DNA from: Planctomycetota bacterium | GTDB taxonomy: Bacteria > Planctomycetota > UBA1135 > UBA2386 | DNA: 64,000 bases | Reading direction: 5' to 3' | NCBI GenBank assembly: GCA_016716265.1 | Contig: JADJWQ010000002.1 | Location: 1,201,001-1,265,000 of the forward strand | Part shown: positions 8,679 to 17,890 of the stretch, in pieces | Numbering within the stretch: the first letter of the stretch is position 1 | Layout: each line of letters begins with the position of its first letter | Notes under the pieces: model-generated | Told to the model about the DNA's origin: nothing | What the model saw: only the letters and a program-made list of their open reading frames with translations | Databases searched by the model: none | Made by a program: the position numbers and the translations under genes

Positions 8679-9030
8679 CGCGTCGCTGCCGCCAGCCGCG
8701 ACGCGCTGGCGACCCCCGGTGCCCGGCGGGCACGCCGCCCGGCGTCGTTACGGGTTCACCCGGGTGGCTGGCCCGGCCGGCCCGACCGGACGCCCGGTGG
8801 GTCCTGAGCCGATTTCCTGTTTCGCCGCCCCGACGCGTCGGGAAATGGCTACGCTTCCCGCCGCTTGTCGGAACCGACAGGCGTCCGTCGACCGCGTTCG
8901 GCAGCTCCCCCCGTCGGGGCTGCGGTCGCGCGCGGTCTTGTCCTGATGGTGCGGGCATCGAGGCACGAGATGTCCGCCCCAGCCGGCGCGCGGCTGCGGT
9001 CGCGCGCGACAGCGTGCCGAGTGACGATTC
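8679..9030. other. Intergenic region / leader upstream of the RRM gene, no gene seen
   Basis: About 350 bp with no convincing reading frame. It begins with a hairpin that may end formate dehydrogenase transcription (8719-8733) and contains a 17-bp direct repeat, GGCTGCGGTCGCGCGCG, at 8918-8934 and again at 8992-9008, just ahead of the RNA-binding protein gene. Genes for glycine-rich RRM proteins often have long leaders. No known riboswitch pattern was recognised here, and no Shine-Dalgarno sequence precedes the ATG at 9031. Confidence 0.5.
8719..8733 (+). terminator. Possible terminator hairpin after formate dehydrogenase
   Basis: GTGCCC at 8719-8724 pairs perfectly with GGGCAC at 8728-8733 across a 3-nt loop, about 40 bp after the stop codon. 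There is no T-run behind it, so it may be a weak or factor-assisted terminator. Confidence 0.3.
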
Positions 9031-9423
9031 ATGGGTAAGCGACTTTTCGTGGGCAACCTCTCCTGGGGAACGCAGGAGGACGACCTCATCGAGCTCTTCG
9101 AGACTGATGGTCGGACAGTGGTCAGTGCCCGCATCATGACCGACCGCGATACCGGCCGCTCGCGCGGCTTCGGCTTCGTGGAGATGGCGTCCGACGAGGA
9201 CGCGCAGGCCGCCATGCAGGCGTTGGACGGTGTCGAGGTCGACGGCCGTCCGCTCCGTGTGAACGAGGCGGAGGAGCGCCAGCAGCAGCGTGGCGCTGGT
9301 GGTGGCGGTGGCGGTGGCTTCGGCGGCGGCCGCGGCGGCGGTGGCCGCGGTGGCCCGCGCGGCGGCGGCGGCGGCGGCGGTGGCCGCGGCGGTCGTGGCG
9401 GCGGCGGCGGCGACCGTTGGTGA
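9031..9423 (+). CDS. Glycine-rich RRM RNA-binding protein
   Basis: A 130-residue single-RRM protein. RNP2 (LFVGNL, residues 5-10) and RNP1 (RGFGFVEM, residues 45-52) are intact, including the aromatic residues that stack on RNA bases. From about residue 87 to the end the protein is an RG/GG-rich tail ending in DRW. Such proteins in bacteria (cyanobacteria, planctomycetes and others) are often cold- or stress-responsive and act as RNA chaperones in the cytoplasm; that role is inference here. The gene stands alone: the upstream operon ends 350 bp away and the downstream gene is convergent. The GC-rich tail produces long spurious Pro/Arg-rich ORFs on the other strand. Confidence 0.93.
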   Translation: MGKRLFVGNLSWGTQEDDLIELFETDGRTVVSARIMTDRDTGRSRGFGFVEMASDEDAQAAMQALDGVEVDGRPLRVNEAEERQQQRGAGGGGGGGFGGGRGGGGRGGPRGGGGGGGGRGGRGGGGGDRW

Positions 9424-9436
9424 GCCGCTTCGGCTC
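9422..9436 (+). terminator. Possible terminator hairpin after the RRM gene
   Basis: GAGCCG (9422-9427) pairs with CGGCTC (9431-9436) over a CTT loop, starting inside the stop codon of the RRM gene. A second short inverted repeat, CGACC/GGTCG, follows within 30 bp. No T-run is present. The rest of the stretch to 9703 shows nothing recognisable. Confidence 0.3.
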
Positions 9437-9703
9437 GCTGGCCTGACGACCGCGAGGTGGTCGGGCTGACTTGCGGAGTCGGCTTCGAACCGGCTCCGCG
9501 CGCGTGCTTCGGTGCATCGCGCTGGCCCAGGCGCATCGAGCTGGCGACCCCGCTGGCCGCGCGCCGGGCCTCCGAGTCGAGACGACTCGCTCACATCGCG
9601 CAGTTGCCGGCGGTCTCTCGCGGATCGCATGGGCCTGCGCTCGTGCCGCGGCCAGCTCGAGGCGCGAGCGGGGCGGCAAGGCCCGCGGCGCGGCGACCGC
9701 GCC

Positions 9704-11884
9704 TCAGCGCGCGGGCGACCGCACGCCCCGGATCCGTACTCGATCCAGAGCGGGTCGACCGGCGGCCGGCACCGCCTCGACGACGTCGTGCGTCACGATC
9801 AGATCGACGCGCCCATCGCCCACTCCGATGCCCCGCACCCGCAACGCCCGCCACGCAGCGGGCAGCAGCGGGTCCGCCTCGAGGCCACCCTCGACGATCC
9901 GCAGGCCGCCGAAGCCGAACGCGAGCGCCTGCAGGAACCCGCCGATCCCGGTCGTGAAGTTGATGCAGTCGTTGCCGGGAGTCTCGCTCCACGTCAGGAA
10001 CGGGCCCTTCACGTTGGCCCGCCACGCGTCGTCGAGCGCTGCCAGCGCCCGGCGCTCGTCGCCGAGCCCGGCCCACAGGATCGTGTGGATCGCGTGGCTC
10101 ATGGCTGGCGCATTGCGCGCGGTGCGCGGTGCGTAGTACTCGAGATCCGCCCGCACGCGCGCCGGATCCCGGACGATCCCCCACGGATACGCGAGCAGCA
10201 CCACGTCGGCCTGTTTGATCGTCCGCCCGTCGTAGCCCGCGAACTCCGGGTGGATGCCGCGATCCGGATCGAACGGCACCGTCAGGCCGCGCGCGACGTC
10301 GGTCCAGACCGCGGGTGCGTCGCTGCCCGCGAATTCCACGGCGAGCTCGAGTGCGCGTCGGGCAGTCGCATTGACGTACGGGAAGTCGTCCTCGCGCTCC
10401 GCGTATTCGTCGGCCCCGGTGACGCCGCGCAGGTGGAACAGGCCGTCGTCCTCCGCCGCCGCCCGCGCCGCGTAGAACCAGGCGATGCCACGCGTGACGG
10501 GCGCTGCTCGTGAGCGGATCCACTCGGGGTCGCCGTGCAGCTGCGCGAACTGCCAGAACGCCAGCGCGATGCACGCATTGTTGTGGATCTCGTCGGCCGC
10601 GACGAACCAGCGCGGACACGCCTCCTGCCCGGTCCGCGCGCTCTCCCACGGGAAGTAGGCGACCTCGCTCTGCCACGGCGCACCCGTGGTCACACCCTTC
10701 AGGATCGCGTTCTGCCGGGCGCCCTCGAGGCGCCGGTAACGATACTCGAGCATCGATCGCGCGAGCTCCGGGTGCAGCAGCAGCAGGGCCGGGAACATCC
10801 AGGTCTCCGCGTCCCAGAACACGTGCCCGGCGTAGTTGTTCGCGTCGACCTTGGTCAGGCCCATCGGTCCGATCGAGTCGTCGCCGCCCGGCTGCAGTAC
10901 CGAGGTCAGGTGGAACAGCGCGGCATCCGCGACGCGCTGCAGCTCCGGAGCCCCGTCGATCTCGATGCGCGCGCGCCAGAGGTCGGTCCACGCCGCGACG
11001 TGCTCGGCGAGCAGGCCGTCGAAGCCGAGCGCCAGCCCCTCGGCGAGTGGCCGGAAGTCGTGGCCGATCGGCAGCGGCCCGCGCCGCGAGGTCCGGTAGC
11101 TCGTCAGTAGCACCAGCTCGCGCGGCTGGCCCGCGACCAGAGGGCGCTCCAGATCGAGCCAGATGCGGTCGTCGCTCTGCCACGCGCGGCACTCGGGCGA
11201 CGTCCCGTCCGGCTCCTGCAGCCCCTGGGCGACCTCGACGTCGAACGGATCGCAAGCGTCGGTCTCCGCGACGAGCGTCCGCAGCCGCACCGCGTGCCGG
11301 CCCTCCGCCGGCCGCTGGCGCGACGACACCCAGCGCAGCCCGCGCGTGTTGGTCAGGTCGAGCGACGCGCGCAGGCGGAGCGTGGTGTCGCGCTCGGCCG
11401 TGACGCGCACCCGCGTCGCGAACAGCGCGGGTCGCACGCGAGACGCGAGCTGCTCGACGACGACATCGACGACGCCCGCAGCGGTCGTGCGCCGGAACCG
11501 GGTCGTCAGTGCGGCGCGCGCGAGATCGAGCTCCTGGCGGTAGTCGGAGACCGTCGTACCGCCCGGCTCCGCGAGCTCGACGTCGCCGACGCGGAGCGCC
11601 AGCTTGGCGGGCGCAGGCGCCTCGGGCAGGTAGAGCTGGTAGTTGGGCCAGCCGTCGTCGTTCAGCAGCGGTCCGTTGAATGCGCCGGCGAGGATCGTGC
11701 GGTGGCGGTGCATGCCCTCGGGCCACAGCCCGAGCGCGGGGACGGTCGCCCCGAACTCCCCGCTCGCGAGGGTCACCGGGTAGCGGTTGCCAGGGTCGGT
11801 CGAGGTCAGCGGCGCCGGGCCGTCCTGAGCCTGGCACCAGGTCGCGGTCGCGACGAGCAGCACCTCCAGCAGGGACGCGCGCAT
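9704..11884 (-). CDS. Exported GH65-like glycoside hydrolase/phosphorylase
   Basis: A 726-residue protein with a short signal peptide (hydrophobic residues about 4-19). It looks like a glycoside hydrolase family 65 member, the family of acid trehalases, maltose/kojibiose phosphorylases and collagen-type glucosyl-galactosyl-hydroxylysine glucosidases. The signature GHVFWDAETWMFP in the middle of the protein is the classic start of the (alpha/alpha)6 barrel in this family. VTGADEYAE carries Glu493 at the position of the catalytic general acid. The N-terminal about 270 residues form the beta-sandwich domain. Export argues for a hydrolase acting on external glucosides rather than a cytoplasmic phosphorylase, but this is inferred. 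It is divergent from the ASST-like gene, with 212 bp between the starts. Confidence 0.82.
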   Translation of the reverse strand: MRASLLEVLLVATATWCQAQDGPAPLTSTDPGNRYPVTLASGEFGATVPALGLWPEGMHRHRTILAGAFNGPLLNDDGWPNYQLYLPEAPAPAKLALRVGDVELAEPGGTTVSDYRQELDLARAALTTRFRRTTAAGVVDVVVEQLASRVRPALFATRVRVTAERDTTLRLRASLDLTNTRGLRWVSSRQRPAEGRHAVRLRTLVAETDACDPFDVEVAQGLQEPDGTSPECRAWQSDDRIWLDLERPLVAGQPRELVLLTSYRTSRRGPLPIGHDFRPLAEGLALGFDGLLAEHVAAWTDLWRARIEIDGAPELQRVADAALFHLTSVLQPGGDDSIGPMGLTKVDANNYAGHVFWDAETWMFPALLLLHPELARSMLEYRYRRLEGARQNAILKGVTTGAPWQSEVAYFPWESARTGQEACPRWFVAADEIHNNACIALAFWQFAQLHGDPEWIRSRAAPVTRGIAWFYAARAAAEDDGLFHLRGVTGADEYAEREDDFPYVNATARRALELAVEFAGSDAPAVWTDVARGLTVPFDPDRGIHPEFAGYDGRTIKQADVVLLAYPWGIVRDPARVRADLEYYAPRTARNAPAMSHAIHTILWAGLGDERRALAALDDAWRANVKGPFLTWSETPGNDCINFTTGIGGFLQALAFGFGGLRIVEGGLEADPLLPAAWRALRVRGIGVGDGRVDLIVTHDVVEAVPAAGRPALDRVRIRGVRSPAR

Positions 11885-12096
11885 CCACGCACCATACTCG
11901 CGACGATGACCCGGATCGCGACGCCGACCGGCGACCCCGCCCGCCCCGTGGCGCGGTGCCGCCGGCGCCGCAGCGGCGGTCGCAGCGCACGTTTCACCCG
12001 GATCCCGCGGTCCGACGTGCCCGCCCGTAGCGGCCCCGCGCTAGCATTTTCCGATTCCGCCCCTCTGGACCGAAAGCCAGCAGCGACGCTCCCGCC

Positions 12097-13530
12097 GTGA
12101 GATCCCTCTTCTTTTCCCTCGCCACCGTCGTCCTCGCGCTCACCGGCTGCACGGACACCTCCGACTCCCCGCCGGTCGGCCCCGCCGTCGTGTCACCCCG
12201 TCCCGGCGGCGTGGTGAACGTGGCGACCCCGACCCTCGAGCTCGCACCGATCTTCTCGGCCATCTACTGGGAGGTGGTGATCACCCCCGAGACCGGCCTC
12301 GACGAGGACCCGATCCGCCTGACGGTCCGCGAGCTGACCTCGACGCTCCCGCCGCTCGGCGACGGCGACTACCGGCTCGAATACGAGGCGTTCGACGCGC
12401 TCGGCGGCACGGTCGCCGTCGGCCCGGTCACGCACTTCCGCGTTCTCCGCACGCCCGAGGTGTTCCCCGAGCTCGACGTGACGGTCGCCGACACCGGCAG
12501 CGCCCAGCCCGGCTACCGCCTGATCAACTTCATCGGCGGCCCGAACGGCTACGTGCAGATGCTCGCACTCGTGAACCTGCGCGGCGAGGTCGTCTGGTGG
12601 TACGAGGGCGCGGACTTCCCGGGCCTGTTCATGGCGCCGACGGTGCTCGACGACGGCTCGGGGATCCTGGTGATCTTCGCCGGCGGCCAGATCCAGGCGC
12701 AGCGCCTGACCGGCCGGGTCGTCCGCCTCGGCTGGGACGGCGCGATCGAGTATCTGACACCGGAGACCGTCGTCGCGCACCACGAGTGCGACGTGCTCCC
12801 CGACGGCCGCTACGCCTACCTCGGCTTCACGTGGCGTGAGTTCGAGGGCAACGTCATCGAGGGTGACACGATCAACATCATCGATCCGGTCACCGGCGAC
12901 CTGCAGTGGTCGTGGGACATCTTCGACCACATCACGCCGATCGACTGGCCGACGCCCGAGCAGACCGCGCTCGGCTTCTCCGGCTACGGCGGCGACTGGA
13001 GCCACTCGAACGGCTTCGACTGGGACCCGACGAACTCGGTGTTCTGGCTGTCGGTGAGGCACTTCGACGCACTGCTCGGCGTCCACTATCCGACCGGCGA
13101 GGTCCGCTACATCCTCGGCTACAGCGCACTGCCGGGCCTGCCGGGCATCGGCGGCCCCGACCTGATGCGGCACCAGCATGCCCCCGAGGTCCAGGCCGAC
13201 GGCTCGATCCTGCTCTGGGACAACGGCAATGGCAGGCTGAACCCGGTCTCCAAGGCCGAGCGCTTCTCGTTCGACCTCACTGCCCGCACCGTGGACACCG
13301 AGTTCTCCTGGGACGAGGGTGCGTTCGACCCCGCGATCGGCGACGCCGACCGGCTTCCCAACGGGCATTACCAGATCACGCACGGGATCCGGCCCAAGAT
13401 CATCGAGGTCGACGAGCAGGGCCAGAAGGTCTGGGAGCTCAGCGGCCCGCAGGGCGGCTCGTGGTGGTTCTACCGCAGCGACTGGGTCCCGGCGGAGCTG
13501 GTGCCGGCCGCGCTCCGCACGGCGGATTGA
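12097..13530 (+). CDS. Arylsulfotransferase (ASST)-family lipoprotein
   Basis: A 477-residue protein beginning with GTG. The N-terminus has a hydrophobic segment and the lipobox LTGC, so it should be a lipid-anchored exported protein. After an Ig-like N-terminal region (about residues 25-115) comes a six-bladed beta-propeller resembling the arylsulfotransferase family: VVAHHECDVLPDGRYAY, DWSHSNGFDWDP and MRHQHAPEVQADGS carry the His residues typical of ASST blades. Bacterial ASST transfers sulfate between phenolic compounds through a histidine, but many family members from marine bacteria have no tested activity. The gene is followed 19 bp later by an SGNH hydrolase gene on the same strand, so the two may be one transcription unit. 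Confidence 0.8.
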   Translation: MRSLFFSLATVVLALTGCTDTSDSPPVGPAVVSPRPGGVVNVATPTLELAPIFSAIYWEVVITPETGLDEDPIRLTVRELTSTLPPLGDGDYRLEYEAFDALGGTVAVGPVTHFRVLRTPEVFPELDVTVADTGSAQPGYRLINFIGGPNGYVQMLALVNLRGEVVWWYEGADFPGLFMAPTVLDDGSGILVIFAGGQIQAQRLTGRVVRLGWDGAIEYLTPETVVAHHECDVLPDGRYAYLGFTWREFEGNVIEGDTINIIDPVTGDLQWSWDIFDHITPIDWPTPEQTALGFSGYGGDWSHSNGFDWDPTNSVFWLSVRHFDALLGVHYPTGEVRYILGYSALPGLPGIGGPDLMRHQHAPEVQADGSILLWDNGNGRLNPVSKAERFSFDLTARTVDTEFSWDEGAFDPAIGDADRLPNGHYQITHGIRPKIIEVDEQGQKVWELSGPQGGSWWFYRSDWVPAELVPAALRTAD

Positions 13531-13549
13531 GCGCACCGCGCGCCGCACC

Positions 13550-14704
13550 ATGCGACGCCTCGCGCTGCGTGTCGCGCTCCTGCTGGCGAGCACCCTCGTG
13601 TTCCTCGCCGCGGCGGAGGTGCTGTACCGATCGGTCGCACCGCCCCCGGCCTCGGGCGTGCTCTACTACGCCGACGCGCGGTATCGCGAGATCGACCTGA
13701 CGACACCCGCGGGTCTGCTCCGCGCCCAGGAGCAGATGGAGGTCGTCCCCGACGCCCCGCGCTTCCGCATGAACTTCCGCCCCGGCGCGGACGTGCGCCT
13801 GTGCTACCGGGGCTACGAGGGGCGCGACGGTTTCGACGAGCACGGCTGCGTGCCGTTCCGCTACAGCTCGTGCGGAATCCGCGAACGGGAAGAGCTGTGC
13901 CTGCCCAAGGCCAGCGGGGAGCGCCGGATCCTCTGCATCGGCGACTCGACGACGGTCGGCTGGGGTGTCCGCGTCGAGGACGCCTGGCCGCGCCGCGTGG
14001 AGGTGCTGCTCCGACCCGCGGACGACGCCCTGCGCACCGTCAATTGCGGCGCGTCCGGCGCGATCGCTCCGGACGAGTACGTCATCGCCCTGCGCTCGCG
14101 GTTCGCGCGGTTCGACCCGGACCTCGTCGTCGTCACGCTGTGCATCAACGACCTGCTGCCCGTCAACGGCGGCATGGCCCACTTCGACCCCGCGGCGCGC
14201 GCTGCGATGAGCCATCCGCTCGGCGGCGTGCCCGGGTGCTCGCGCCTGCTGTCCGACTTCTACCGGATGGCTCGCATCCGTGACGCGCTGCACCTCGACC
14301 CGGCCCACGACTGGGTCGCCGAGCTGCTGGCGCTCCCGCCCGACCAGCGCCCCGACGATGCGAAGGCGATGGGCGCGGTCTACTGGAGCGACGGCGTTCC
14401 GCAGCGCTCACTGCTCGAGATCCAGTCCTGGTGCCGCGAGCGGAACGTCCCGTTCGCCGTGATGCTGTGGCCGTTCCTGCAGGGCCTCGAGTCGCGGGCC
14501 GAGCACCCGTTCGCCGGCATGCACGACCGCGTCGCGGCGTTCTGCACCGAGCACGGCATCCCGTTCCTCGACCTGCTCGACGTGTTCCTCGGGCGCGACC
14601 CGGCGCAGCTGTGGGTCACGCCGAAAGACCTGCACGGCAATGCCGAGGCACACGCGCTGGCCGCCCCGGTGATCGCCCGGTTCGTCGCACCACTCGTTCG
14701 CTGA
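13550..14704 (+). CDS. SGNH/GDSL-family hydrolase, membrane-anchored or exported
   Basis: A 384-residue protein with an N-terminal hydrophobic segment (residues about 5-25) that acts as a signal peptide or membrane anchor. The SGNH blocks are visible: CIGDSTTVGWG with Ser133 as nucleophile, CGASGAIAPDEY with the oxyanion Gly, CINDLL with the Asn, and DLHGNAEAH near the C-terminus with the Asp-His pair. The family includes esterases, lipases and carbohydrate O-acetyl-esterases, and the substrate cannot be read from sequence. I chose the ATG at 13550 because the hydrophobic leader starts there; the frame is open further upstream but only as a shadow of the ASST gene. It probably shares a transcript with the ASST-like gene. 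Confidence 0.86.
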   Translation: MRRLALRVALLLASTLVFLAAAEVLYRSVAPPPASGVLYYADARYREIDLTTPAGLLRAQEQMEVVPDAPRFRMNFRPGADVRLCYRGYEGRDGFDEHGCVPFRYSSCGIREREELCLPKASGERRILCIGDSTTVGWGVRVEDAWPRRVEVLLRPADDALRTVNCGASGAIAPDEYVIALRSRFARFDPDLVVVTLCINDLLPVNGGMAHFDPAARAAMSHPLGGVPGCSRLLSDFYRMARIRDALHLDPAHDWVAELLALPPDQRPDDAKAMGAVYWSDGVPQRSLLEIQSWCRERNVPFAVMLWPFLQGLESRAEHPFAGMHDRVAAFCTEHGIPFLDLLDVFLGRDPAQLWVTPKDLHGNAEAHALAAPVIARFVAPLVR

Positions 14705-14738
14705 AACGGCGGCGGCACCGCGCAGAGCCCGGCACCGG

Positions 14739-15299
14739 TCACGGCCCGGCCGCGTCGCCGACGATCTCCCGTCTCGCGCTCTCGAAGCAGGCGAGCGTGT
14801 CGTCGTCGAACAGCACGAAGCTGACGGAGCGCACCGCCGGCTGCCGCGCCAGCTCCTCGACCACGGTCCGGAGGGCGATCCGCGCCGCCTGCTCGCGGGG
14901 GTAGCCGTAGACGCCGCAGCTGATCGCCGGAAATGCGAAGGTCTCGCAGCCGCTCGCGACGCCGACCCGCAGGCTCTCGCGGTGACACGAGGCGAGCAGC
15001 TCCGCCTCGCCGACGTCGCCCCCCTGCCAGATCGGCCCCGGCGTGTGGATGACGAAGCGGGCCTTCAGCCGGTGCCCACCCGTGATGCGCGCCCCGCCGG
15101 TCGGACAGCCGTCCGGGTAGCGCCGGATGCACTCGTCGAGCAGCCCGGGTCCGGCCGCACGATGGATGGCGCCGTCGACCCCACCACCACCTCGGAGGCC
15201 GCGGTTCGCGGCGTTGACGAGCGCATCGACGTCACACTCGACGATGTCACCTCGCACGCAACGAATCCTCGCGCCAGGACGCCCCATGGGCGCAACCAT
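14739..15299 (-). CDS. Macro-domain protein (ADP-ribose/O-acetyl-ADP-ribose binding or hydrolysing)
   Basis: A protein of about 186 residues consisting essentially of one macro domain. The signature VRGDIVECDVDALVNAAN near the N-terminus, GGGGVDGAIHRAAG (the catalytic/binding loop of MacroD-type proteins), and the C-terminal AFPAISCGVYGYP loop are all intact. This is the pattern of O-acetyl-ADP-ribose deacetylases / ADP-ribosyl hydrolases such as YmdB. The start is uncertain: ATG at 15299 or 15287, neither with a good ribosome binding site. The gene follows the radical SAM gene on the same strand with about 20 bp between them, so they may be co-transcribed. It acts in the cytoplasm, as no signal peptide is seen. 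Confidence 0.88.
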   Translation of the reverse strand: MVAPMGRPGARIRCVRGDIVECDVDALVNAANRGLRGGGGVDGAIHRAAGPGLLDECIRRYPDGCPTGGARITGGHRLKARFVIHTPGPIWQGGDVGEAELLASCHRESLRVGVASGCETFAFPAISCGVYGYPREQAARIALRTVVEELARQPAVRSVSFVLFDDDTLACFESARREIVGDAAGP

Positions 15300-15319
15300 A
15301 GGTCGGGATCGCGTCCACG

Positions 15320-16336
15320 TCATCCGTCGAACAGGTCGCCTTGCCGTGGCGCGGCCGGGCTGCGGCGGAGCGGTTCCTCGCGACCCGCCGCGATCCCGAG
15401 CCGCCGGCAGGTCGCCGCGAACAGCCGCTCGACGACCTCCCAGCGCGCGCCGCTGCCGCGCATCCGCGCATGGAAGCGCGCCGCCCCGCTGCCGTCGCCG
15501 CGCACCTCCCGCAACGTGTGCAGCACTCGCTCCGCCCGCTCCGGGAACGCCTCGCGCAAGCGATCCTCGAACACGCCGCGCACCTCGCGCGGCAGGCGCA
15601 GCAGCACCAGGAATGCGCTGCGTGCGCCGGCGTCGCCGGCCGCCTCGAGGATCGCCGGGATCTGGTGGTCGTTCAGCCCGGGGATCACCGGTGCGATCGC
15701 GACGCCGACCGGCACGCCGGCCGCGGCGAGCCGCGCGATCGTCGTCAGGCGCCGCGACGGCAGCGCCGCGAACGGCTCGAGCGCCCGCCCGTCGGCGTCG
15801 TCGACGAACGGCACCGACACGTGCACGGCCGCGCCCGCGCGCTCGTGGCACCGCCGCAGGAGGTCCGCGTCGCGCTCGATCAGCGCACCCTTGGTGATCG
15901 CGCCGACCGGCCAGCGGAACTCGGCACACGCCTGCAGACACGCGCGCGTCAGTCCGTAGCTCGCCTCCAGCGGCTGCCACGCGTCGGTGACGCCGGCGAA
16001 GGCGATCGTCTCCGGGACCTTGCGGGTCCGCGCGAGCTCGCCGCGCAGCAGCTCGGCGACGTTGGTCTTGACGACGATGCGGCGATCGAAGTCGGTACCG
16101 GCCCCCCAGTCGAGGTACTGGTGCGTCGGTCGCGCGTAGCAGTAGGCGCAGGCGTGGAAGCAGCCGCGGTACGGGTTGACCGACAGCCCGAACGGCACGT
16201 CGGGGCTGTCGTTCGCCGTCAGCGCGGACCGCGCCTCCTCCTCGTAGATCTGCAGGCGCGCCTCCGGCGCCGGCCCGAGCAGCTCGACCGACGCGCTGTG
16301 CCACGGGTTCGGCGGATTCGCGACGAGGCGCACCAT
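15320..16336 (-). CDS. Radical SAM protein, SplB-like / PA0069-type family
   Basis: A 338-residue radical SAM enzyme. Cys59, Cys63 and Cys66 form the C-x3-C-x-Y-C motif (CFHACAYC) that binds the [4Fe-4S] cluster cleaving S-adenosylmethionine. NPYRGCFHACAYCYAR, a TDAWQPLE block and ITKGALIERD are characteristic of the SPL-like family usually annotated as 'PA0069 family radical SAM protein', whose substrate is unknown. True spore photoproduct lyase has a different C-terminal Cys and sporulation context, neither of which is evident here. The start ATG at 16336 gives MVRLVANPPNPW, which matches the family N-terminus. It lies divergent from the sulfatase gene and upstream of the macro-domain gene. 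Confidence 0.87.
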   Translation of the reverse strand: MVRLVANPPNPWHSASVELLGPAPEARLQIYEEEARSALTANDSPDVPFGLSVNPYRGCFHACAYCYARPTHQYLDWGAGTDFDRRIVVKTNVAELLRGELARTRKVPETIAFAGVTDAWQPLEASYGLTRACLQACAEFRWPVGAITKGALIERDADLLRRCHERAGAAVHVSVPFVDDADGRALEPFAALPSRRLTTIARLAAAGVPVGVAIAPVIPGLNDHQIPAILEAAGDAGARSAFLVLLRLPREVRGVFEDRLREAFPERAERVLHTLREVRGDGSGAARFHARMRGSGARWEVVERLFAATCRRLGIAAGREEPLRRSPAAPRQGDLFDG

Positions 16337-16428
16337 CGCGGCGCACGATACCGCGCGCCCACCCCGACCCGGGGGGCACACCCGAGCGCACTGCTGCGCC
16401 GGACCCGGCGAGCGGGCACGATGCCGGC

Positions 16429-17883
16429 ATGCTGTCGCCCCTGCCTCGCTCCCTGGTGGCCGCGCTGCTCGCCGCCAGCGCCCTCGCTCACGCTCAGGAC
16501 GCCGCCGCACCGCACGCCGCCGCACCTCACGAGGCGACCGGCCCGAACATCGTGCTGGTGTTCACCGACGACCAGGGCTGGGCCGACGTCGGCTGCCAGG
16601 GCGCCCGGGGCTTCGCGACTCCCCACCTCGATTCGCTCGCGCGCGACGGCGTCCGTTTCGAGCAGTTCTACGTCGCGCAGCCGGTGTGCTCCGCGTCGCG
16701 CGCGGCGCTGCTGACCGGCTGCTATCCGAACCGCATCGGCATCCACGGCGCGCTCGGACCGGCGGCACGCCACGGTCTGCACCCCGACGAGACGACCCTC
16801 GCCGAGCTGTGTCGGTCGCGCGGCTACGCGACCGCGATCTTCGGCAAGTGGCACCTCGGCCACCTGCCCGAGTTCTTGCCGCAGCGCCACGGCTTCGACG
16901 AGTACTACGGGATCCCGTACTCGAACGACATGTGGCCGCACCACCCCGAGTCGCCACAGGCCTGGGGCGACCTGCCGACCCTCGACGGTGACGAGGTGGT
17001 CGGCCTGAACACCGACCAGAACCGCTTCACGACCGACTTCACCACCCGCGCAGTCGCGTTCGTCGAGCGCTGTGCCGAGGCGAAGCGACCGTTCTTCCTC
17101 TACCTCGCGCACCCGATGCCGCACGTGCCGCTGCACGTGTCCGAGGCCCGCCGCGGCCGCACCGAGCGCGGGTTGTACGGCGACGTGATCGAGGAGATCG
17201 ACTGGTCCGTCGGTGAGCTGCTCGCGACCCTCGACCGGCTGCACCTCGCCGACGACACGCTGGTGCTGTTCGCGTCCGACAACGGCCCGTGGCTCAGCTA
17301 CGGCGATCACTCCGGCTCCGCCGGCCCGCTGCGCGAAGGCAAGGGAACGACGTTCGAGGGCGGCGTGCGCGTGCCGTTCCTCGCCCGCTGGCCGGGCCAC
17401 ATCCCCGCGGGACGCGTGCAGCGCGAGCCGTTGATGACGATCGATCTGCTGCCGACGATCGCCGGCCTGCTCGGCGCGGAGCTCCCCGCGCGCAAGATCG
17501 ACGGCCTCGATTGCTGGCCGCTGTTCGCCTGCGAGGACGGCGCCCGCAATCCGCACGACGCCTACTGGTTCTACTACCACGACAACGAGCTCGAGGCGTT
17601 GCGCTCCGGGCGCTTCAAGCTCCACCTCCCCCACGCCTACCGCACGATGCTCGGTCGCGAGCCCGGCGACGGCGGCATTCCGGGCAAGTACGCGCAGGCG
17701 CGGATCGGCCTCGCATTGTTCGACCTCGACGCCGACCCCGGCGAGACGCACGACCTCGCCGAGGAGCAGCCCGAGGTCGTCGCGCGGATGCTCGCCCTTG
17801 CCGAGCAGGCGCGCGCCGAGCTCGGCGACCGGTCGACGGGTCGCCGCGGCGCAGGTGTCCGACCCCCGGGACGCAGCGAGTGA
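16429..17883 (+). CDS. Exported sulfatase (arylsulfatase-type)
   Basis: A 484-residue type I sulfatase with a signal peptide (residues about 8-22, ending near AHAQ). The formylglycine motif is CSASR at residues 87-91 inside VCSASRAALLTG, so Cys87 should be converted to formylglycine by a sulfatase-modifying enzyme. Metal-binding FTDDQG (45-50), GKWHLG, HPMPHVPLH and FASDNGP are all present, giving a complete active site. It probably desulfates carbohydrate or aryl sulfates outside the cytoplasm; substrate class cannot be assigned. Sulfatases are unusually abundant in marine planctomycetes. The stop is 7 bp before an NnrS-like membrane protein gene, suggesting one operon without an obvious functional link. 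No FGE gene is in the window. Confidence 0.93.
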   Translation: MLSPLPRSLVAALLAASALAHAQDAAAPHAAAPHEATGPNIVLVFTDDQGWADVGCQGARGFATPHLDSLARDGVRFEQFYVAQPVCSASRAALLTGCYPNRIGIHGALGPAARHGLHPDETTLAELCRSRGYATAIFGKWHLGHLPEFLPQRHGFDEYYGIPYSNDMWPHHPESPQAWGDLPTLDGDEVVGLNTDQNRFTTDFTTRAVAFVERCAEAKRPFFLYLAHPMPHVPLHVSEARRGRTERGLYGDVIEEIDWSVGELLATLDRLHLADDTLVLFASDNGPWLSYGDHSGSAGPLREGKGTTFEGGVRVPFLARWPGHIPAGRVQREPLMTIDLLPTIAGLLGAELPARKIDGLDCWPLFACEDGARNPHDAYWFYYHDNELEALRSGRFKLHLPHAYRTMLGREPGDGGIPGKYAQARIGLALFDLDADPGETHDLAEEQPEVVARMLALAEQARAELGDRSTGRRGAGVRPPGRSE

Positions 17884-17890
17884 CCCCTCG

